From Embleya scabrispora (lineage in GTDB: Bacteria > Actinomycetota > Actinomycetes > Streptomycetales > Streptomycetaceae), in the NCBI RefSeq assembly GCF_002024165.1, contig NZ_MWQN01000001.1, forward strand, positions 5,766,001 to 5,830,000: a stretch of 64,000 bases of DNA. Direction: 5' to 3'. Within the stretch, counting starts at the first letter, position 1, and the number at the start of each line of letters is the position of its first letter. Positions 60,042 through 64,000 of this stretch are shown piece by piece. A program made the translations under genes and the position numbers. The notes under the pieces are model-generated. The model was not told the DNA's origin. It did not search any database and saw only the letters and a program-made list of their open reading frames with translations.

Positions 60042-61214
60042 GTGCTACGAAACGACCTGCGAACCCTGTGGACCGAACCCCGGCCGCCCGACGCACCCGC
60101 CCGGGTGTGGCGGGACTGGACGCTGCTCGCCGTGAGCCTGGGCGGTGTGGTGCTGGAGGCCACCCTGCGCGAGAACGTCGTGTGGCGGCCGGTGGCGGTG
60201 GTGTTCGCCGTATGGCTGTGCCTGCTGTCCCTGTGGCGCCGGACTCGCCCACTGGCGATGGTCACGCTCGCGTTCGGTTCGGTGATCCTGCTCCAGCTGG
60301 CCTCACTGGTCGCAGCATCGCGCGAGCCCGTCGGCCTGGACACCGGCGCGGTCGTGCTCGTGCTGGTGTACGCGCTGCCCCGGTGGGGATCGGGACGGGA
60401 GATCGTGCTGGGCGGCGCGGTGATCCTCACCGCCTTCGCGCTGTGTGCCGTCACGGGCCAAATCGCGGCCACCGAACAGGTCGGGGGCTTTGTCTTCCTG
60501 TTGCTGCCCGGCCTGATCGGGGCTGCCGTGCGGTTCCGGGTGACCGGTCGCGAGCGGCAGTTGGAGCAGGTGCGCTCCCGCGAGCGTGAGCAGCTCGCCC
60601 GGGAACTGCACGACACGGTGGCCCACCACGTTTCGGCCATCGTGATCCGCGCCCAGGCGGGCCGGGTGCTCGCGGGCGCCGACCCGTCCGCCGCCGTCGA
60701 GGCGCTGGAGGGCGTCGAGGAGGAAGGGGCGCGCACGCTGGAGGAGATGCGAGCCATGGTCACCGCGCTGCGCGACCGCGGGGCCGGCGCCGAGCTGGCG
60801 CCGCTTGCCGGTGTCGCGGACCTGGAGCGCCTGGTGTGCAACCCGGGTGGTCGGCTCAGAGTCGACCTGGGGCTCGCCGGCGAACTGGACACGCTGCCCC
60901 CGGCCGTGGACGCGGCCGTCTACCGCATCGTGCAGGAGTCGGTGACCAACGCCATGCGCCATGCGGTCGACGCGACCGAGGTCGCCGTCCGGGTCACCGC
61001 GGAACGGCACACGGTACGGGTGAGCGTGCGCGACAACGGCCACCGCACCGGCCGAGGCCGTGCCGGTTACGGACTCGCCGGACTGCGCGAGCGCGCTGCC
61101 CTGCTCGGCGGCAAACTGCAAGCCGGCCCCGGCGCCGAACAGGGCTGGCATGTCGAAGCCGAGTTGCCGAGAGGGAGGACCGAGAGCGGTGCCCATCCGC
61201 GTCCTCGTCGCTGA
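60042..61214 (+). CDS. Sensor histidine kinase, HisKA_3 type
   Basis: The protein is 390 residues. Residues about 25-165 carry five membrane segments without a large external domain. The phosphoacceptor box is QLARELHDTVAHHVSAIVIR with H190. The ATPase domain has SVTNAMRHAVDATEVAVRV and SVRDNGHRTGRGRAGYGL. The end is Arg/Pro-rich. GTG 60042 is the start. The response regulator gene overlaps its last 26 bases. The pair is divergent from the MMPL transporter gene, its probable target. Confidence 0.93.
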   Translation: MLRNDLRTLWTEPRPPDAPARVWRDWTLLAVSLGGVVLEATLRENVVWRPVAVVFAVWLCLLSLWRRTRPLAMVTLAFGSVILLQLASLVAASREPVGLDTGAVVLVLVYALPRWGSGREIVLGGAVILTAFALCAVTGQIAATEQVGGFVFLLLPGLIGAAVRFRVTGRERQLEQVRSREREQLARELHDTVAHHVSAIVIRAQAGRVLAGADPSAAVEALEGVEEEGARTLEEMRAMVTALRDRGAGAELAPLAGVADLERLVCNPGGRLRVDLGLAGELDTLPPAVDAAVYRIVQESVTNAMRHAVDATEVAVRVTAERHTVRVSVRDNGHRTGRGRAGYGLAGLRERAALLGGKLQAGPGAEQGWHVEAELPRGRTESGAHPRPRR

Positions 61215-61851
61215 CGACCAGACCATCATCCGCACCGGGCTGCGGATCATGCTGAACGCCCAGCCCGACATCGAGGTGGTCGGCGAGGCCGCCGACGGAG
61301 CGGAAGCGGTACGTCTGGCCCGCGAACTGCGCCCCGACGTCTGCCTGTTCGACATCCGCATGCCCGTGATCGACGGGCTCGAGGCCACCCGGTCGGTCGC
61401 CGGCCCGGGCGTCGCCGACCCGTTGGCCGTGGTCGTCATCACCACGTTCGACCTCGACGAGTACGTCTACGGCGCGCTGCGTGCCGGTGCCCGCGGATTC
61501 CTCCTCAAGGACACGGGACCGGACCTCCTGGCCCAGGCCGTACGGTCGGCGTCCGGCGGTGAGGCGCTCATCGCGCCCAGCGTCACCGTGCGTCTGCTCC
61601 AGACATTCGCGGACCTGCCCGCCTGCCGGCCCGTGGCCCAGCCGGTCTCCCCGGTCACCGCCCGCGAGGAGCAGGTGCTCCTCGCCGTCGCTCGCGGGCT
61701 GACCAACACCGAGATCGCCGATGTACTGCACATCAGCCTCAGCACGGTGAAGACCCATCTGGCCAGCCTGATGGCCAAACTCGGCGCCCGTAACCGGGTC
61801 GAGATCGCGATGTGGGCCTACGAGACGCGCCGTATCCTTCCCGGAACCTGA
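61189..61851 (+). CDS. LuxR-type (NarL/FixJ) response regulator
   Basis: The protein is 220 residues from GTG 61189. The receiver domain has D55 in VCLFDIRMPVIDG as phosphoacceptor, the acidic DD at 9-10 and LLKDTGPDLLAQAVRSASGG. The LuxR helix-turn-helix is VTAREEQVLLAVARGLTNTE then IADVLHISLSTVKTHLASL. It is encoded with the kinase gene by overlapping frames and should bind the MMPL/kinase intergenic region. The 14-bp hairpin sequence there is one candidate site. Confidence 0.93.
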   Translation: MPIRVLVADDQTIIRTGLRIMLNAQPDIEVVGEAADGAEAVRLARELRPDVCLFDIRMPVIDGLEATRSVAGPGVADPLAVVVITTFDLDEYVYGALRAGARGFLLKDTGPDLLAQAVRSASGGEALIAPSVTVRLLQTFADLPACRPVAQPVSPVTAREEQVLLAVARGLTNTEIADVLHISLSTVKTHLASLMAKLGARNRVEIAMWAYETRRILPGT

Positions 61852-61895
61852 GCCGGGTGCCGGGCCGTGTCCCGTGAGTCCCCGCCTTCGCCCCG

Positions 61896-61937
61896 CCGGC
61901 CCCGGCTCCGGACGGGGAGGCGTGGGGCCGGGGCCGG
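61896..61937. terminator. Bidirectional terminator
   Basis: CCGGCCCCGG (61896-61905) pairs with CCGGGGCCGG (61928-61937), with a smaller CTCC/GGAG stem inside the loop. It lies between convergent response regulator and methyltransferase genes. Confidence 0.6.
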
Positions 61938-61957
61938 TCGACTTCCGTCTCCCGGCG

Positions 61958-63295
61958 CTACAGGGTTCGGGTGGGGGGCATTCCGGAGTGGCCTGTGGGC
62001 GGGGTCTTGACGGCCAGGATCTGGTTCACGCCGATTCGGTTTTGCTCGAAGGCCAGCGCCGAGGCGGCCATGTAGAGGTGCCACACCCGGACTCGGCCGG
62101 GGGTGGTCAGGCGCTCGGCCTGTTCGCGGTCGGATTCCAGGTTGGTTACCCATGCGCGCAGGGTGGTCGCGTAGTGTTCGCGGAGCGCGTGTACGTCGCG
62201 GACTTCCAGGCCGGCCTCCTCCAAGACCGACACCGTGGTGCCGATCGGGGCCAGTTCGCCGTCGGGGAAGACGTAGCGGTCGATGAACTCGTCGACCCGG
62301 TAGGCCGCTTCGTTCGCCACCGGGCGGCGGGAGATCTGGTGGTTGAGCAACCGGCCGCCGGGGCGCAGGAGTTCGTAGAGGGTGTCGGCGTACGCGCGGA
62401 ACTGGGTCCGGCCCACATGCTCCGCCATGCCGATCGAGGAGATCGCGTCGTAGGGGCCGTCGGCGTGCTCGCGGTAGTCCTGGATCCTGATCTCCACCTG
62501 CCCCGTCAGACCGGCCTCGGAGACGCGTTTGCGGGCCAGGTCTGCCTGTTCGTGCGAGATGGTGATGCCGACGACCTCCACCCCGTAGTGCTCGGCGGCG
62601 TGCAGCGCCATCGAGCCCCACCCGCAACCGACGTCGAGCAGCCGCATCCCGGGCCCGAGCGCGAGCTTGCGGCAGATCAGGTCGAGTTTGGCGCGCTGGG
62701 CGTCCTCCAACGTCGCGTCGGGGCGGTCCCAATAGGCGCAGGAGTAGACCATGGACGGGCCCAGGACCAGGGCGTAGAAGTCGTTGCCGACGTCGTAGTG
62801 GTGCCGGATCGCCTCGCGGTCGCGGCGCAGGCTGTGCAGTATGCCGCGCCGGCGCCGGACCTCCTCCTCGGGCGTCGGCGGCGGCATCGGCAGGCCGGTC
62901 AGGGAGAGCATGGTGGCCATCGGGCGGGCCGCGTCGAGTGCGGTGCGGCCGGCCTCGCGCACTCGGGCGACGGGTGCGATCCGGGCCCGCGGGACATCGG
63001 CCACCGGCCCCGCCGGTACCGGCTCGTCGCGGTTGAGCGCCAGCCCCGACAGCCGGGTCAGCGCGTCGTAGAGGTCGCCGTCGACATCGAGGTCGCCCGA
63101 CACCCAGCCGCGGGCGAAGCCGAGTTCGCCCGGCGACCACAACAGTCGGCGCAGCGCGCGGCGATTGCGCACGACCAGCGCCGGACCGTCCGGCGGACCG
63201 GCCTCGCTGCCGTCCCAGGCCCGGATCCGGATCGGCGACGGGCGGCCGAGGACCTGCCGGGCCAGTGCGGCGAGGCGGTCGGCGGTGTGCGGCAT
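61958..63295 (-). CDS. Cyclopropane-fatty-acyl-phospholipid synthase family methyltransferase
   Basis: The protein is 445 residues. The N-terminal ~150 residues match the CFA-synthase lipid-binding region (LWSPGELGFARGWVSGDLDV). IRHHYDVGNDFYALVLGPSM and YSCAYW are CFA hallmarks. The SAM motif is LLDVGCGWGSMALHAAEHYG, followed by VVGITISHEQADLARKRV and SIGMAEHVG. It probably transfers a methylene or methyl group from SAM to unsaturated acyl chains of phospholipids. ATG 63295 has GGAGGA seven bases upstream. Closeness to an MMPL lipid-type transporter is suggestive but not proof of a link. Confidence 0.92.
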   Translation of the reverse strand: MPHTADRLAALARQVLGRPSPIRIRAWDGSEAGPPDGPALVVRNRRALRRLLWSPGELGFARGWVSGDLDVDGDLYDALTRLSGLALNRDEPVPAGPVADVPRARIAPVARVREAGRTALDAARPMATMLSLTGLPMPPPTPEEEVRRRRGILHSLRRDREAIRHHYDVGNDFYALVLGPSMVYSCAYWDRPDATLEDAQRAKLDLICRKLALGPGMRLLDVGCGWGSMALHAAEHYGVEVVGITISHEQADLARKRVSEAGLTGQVEIRIQDYREHADGPYDAISSIGMAEHVGRTQFRAYADTLYELLRPGGRLLNHQISRRPVANEAAYRVDEFIDRYVFPDGELAPIGTTVSVLEEAGLEVRDVHALREHYATTLRAWVTNLESDREQAERLTTPGRVRVWHLYMAASALAFEQNRIGVNQILAVKTPPTGHSGMPPTRTL

Positions 63296-63386
63296 GACGG
63301 ATTCCTCCGCGGTGGTGGATCCCCGGACTCCCGAGCCGGGTGACACCGGTGCCCCTACCCCACGCGCGCCACGACTCGAACGGAAT

Positions 63387-63424
63387 TGCTCCGTCCGGGC
63401 CGGCGAGCCGCCCCGGACGGAGCA
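63387..63424 (-). terminator. Terminator of the amino acid ABC operon
   Basis: A perfect 13-bp stem (63387-63399 with 63412-63424) with a 12-base loop lies 40 bases beyond the stop of the ABC ATPase gene. Confidence 0.85.
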
Positions 63425-63464
63425 GGGCGGCCGCCGGCCACGCACACCGAGTGCGACGCCGAGG

Positions 63465-64000
63465 TCACAGCACCTTGGACAGGAACGCCTTCGTGCGCTC
63501 GTGCTGCGGGTTGGCCAGCACCTCGCGCGGATGACCCGCCTCGACGACCAGCCCGTCGTCCATGAACACCAACGAGTCGCCCACCTCGCGGGCGAAGCCC
63601 ATTTCGTGGGTGACCACGATCATCGTCATGCCGTCCTCGGCCAGCCCGCGCATGACCTCCAACACCTCGCCGACCAGTTCGGGGTCGAGCGCCGAGGTGG
63701 GCTCGTCGAAGAGCATCAGCTTGGGGTCCATCGCCAGTGCCCGGGCGATGGCCACCCGCTGCTGCTGCCCGCCGGAGAGCTGCGAGGGATAGGCGTCGGC
63801 CTTGTCGGCCAGGCCCACCCGGGCCAGCAACTCGTGCGCGCGAGCCCGGGCTTCGGGCTTGCTTATGCCCTTGACCTGGGTGGGCGCCTCCATGATGTTG
63901 CCCGCGGCGGTCATGTGCGGGAACAGGTTGAAGCGCTGGAAGACCATGCCGATGTCGCGCCGCTTGAGCGCGACTTCGCTGTCCTTGAGCTCGTAGAGCT
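63465..64000 (-). CDS. Polar amino acid ABC transporter ATP-binding protein, C-terminal part (5' end outside window)
   Basis: The gene runs out of the right edge; about 178 residues are visible. They include Q-loop [20 protein letters not shown], the signature [16 protein letters not shown], Walker [16 protein letters not shown] and the H-loop [20 protein letters not shown]. The sequence matches GlnQ/HisP-type ATPases that drive uptake of glutamine, glutamate or other polar amino acids. Permease and binding-protein genes should lie to the right, outside the window. It is the last gene before a strong terminator, so it ends its operon. Confidence 0.93.
   Translation of the reverse strand, partial: LYELKDSEVALKRRDIGMVFQRFNLFPHMTAAGNIMEAPTQVKGISKPEARARAHELLARVGLADKADAYPSQLSGGQQQRVAIARALAMDPKLMLFDEPTSALDPELVGEVLEVMRGLAEDGMTMIVVTHEMGFAREVGDSLVFMDDGLVVEAGHPREVLANPQHERTKAFLSKVL

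Noticed and set aside
57596-60892. An upstream extension of the MMPL frame to 1098 residues
   Set aside because: The extra N-terminal part is Ser/Arg/Thr-rich, runs antisense to the histidine kinase gene, and ATG 59866 has a strong GGAGGAA site.
1-64000. tRNA genes, rRNA genes, CRISPR arrays, insertion sequences, integrases or attachment sites
   Set aside because: None were seen on reading the sequence. No spaced short repeats, transposase motifs or tRNA-like cloverleaf were recognised; a covariance-model scan was not possible.

Overview
The window is very GC-rich chromosomal DNA of an actinomycete, most likely a streptomycete-type organism (Streptomycetaceae or a close relative). This rests on strong third-position GC bias, GTG starts, lipoprotein signal peptides, a Streptomyces-type DUF574 methyltransferase, a SARP/AfsR-type regulator, a DUF5302 protein, an MDMPI-type (mycothiol-related) protein, Ku plus split LigD-type NHEJ enzymes and a long-form LeuA. 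I see no rRNA, tRNA, CRISPR array, transposase, integrase or phage gene. It reads as accessory and housekeeping chromosome rather than a biosynthetic cluster, although the first 431 bases are the end of a siderophore-type N-hydroxylase gene.

Layout. 1-8.2 kb: N-hydroxylase tail, a lipoprotein, a DUF574 methyltransferase, a multidomain CDGSH/ferredoxin/CDGSH/truncated-globin protein facing a TetR gene with a perfect operator between them, then a MarR gene facing an MFS exporter plus an NADP-dependent reductase with two MarR-type boxes. 8.2-15.4 kb: two secreted lipoproteins (CHRD-CHRD-DUF3455 and a Yx(F/W/Y)xxD protein), a zinc-ribbon SDR that lacks the usual catalytic Tyr, a SnoaL-like protein, a GNAT, a PLP decarboxylase and a small Cys protein. 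15.4-18.4 kb: Ku, LigD-type polymerase and ATP-dependent DNA ligase as separate genes. 18.4-22.4 kb: ABC-2 exporter and two-component system in one operon. 22.9-27.5 kb: one ~1550-residue alpha-solenoid protein of unknown function. 27.9-36.1 kb: a YbdK-type carboxylate-amine ligase with a frameshift, a channel-like double TrkA-N protein, YbaK, a hemerythrin and a SARP-ATPase regulator that is also frameshifted.

36.1-44.7 kb: small membrane protein, MDMPI protein, GMC oxidase, DUF5302, an MFS exporter and TetR gene with a sigma70-like promoter covered by two palindromes, an SDR with its own pair of palindromes, and two small conserved hypotheticals. 44.8-47.6 kb: leuA preceded by a 15-codon leucine-rich leader peptide and a strong hairpin, followed by a GntR/FadR regulator; the same motif lies upstream of both genes. 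47.6-48.3 kb: a gene-free stretch with 81-bp tandem repeats. 48.3-54.6 kb: an LLM monooxygenase with FMN reductase pair, a GNAT, and a TetR facing an acyl-CoA dehydrogenase-SDR-SDR operon across a 16-bp palindrome. 54.7-64 kb: lipoprotein, MerR-methyltransferase fusion, TY-Chap-like protein, MMPL transporter divergent from a histidine kinase/response regulator pair, a cyclopropane-synthase-like enzyme, and the 3' part of a polar amino acid ABC ATPase gene.

The recurring theme is small regulator-plus-target units with visible operators. The most distinctive items are the redox fusion protein with its TetR operator, the leuA leader with a shared GntR-type box, the giant solenoid protein, the channel-like protein with a degenerate filter, the 14-bp hairpin next to the MMPL ribosome binding site, and two single-base frameshifts, at least one of them in a G run, that may be assembly errors.
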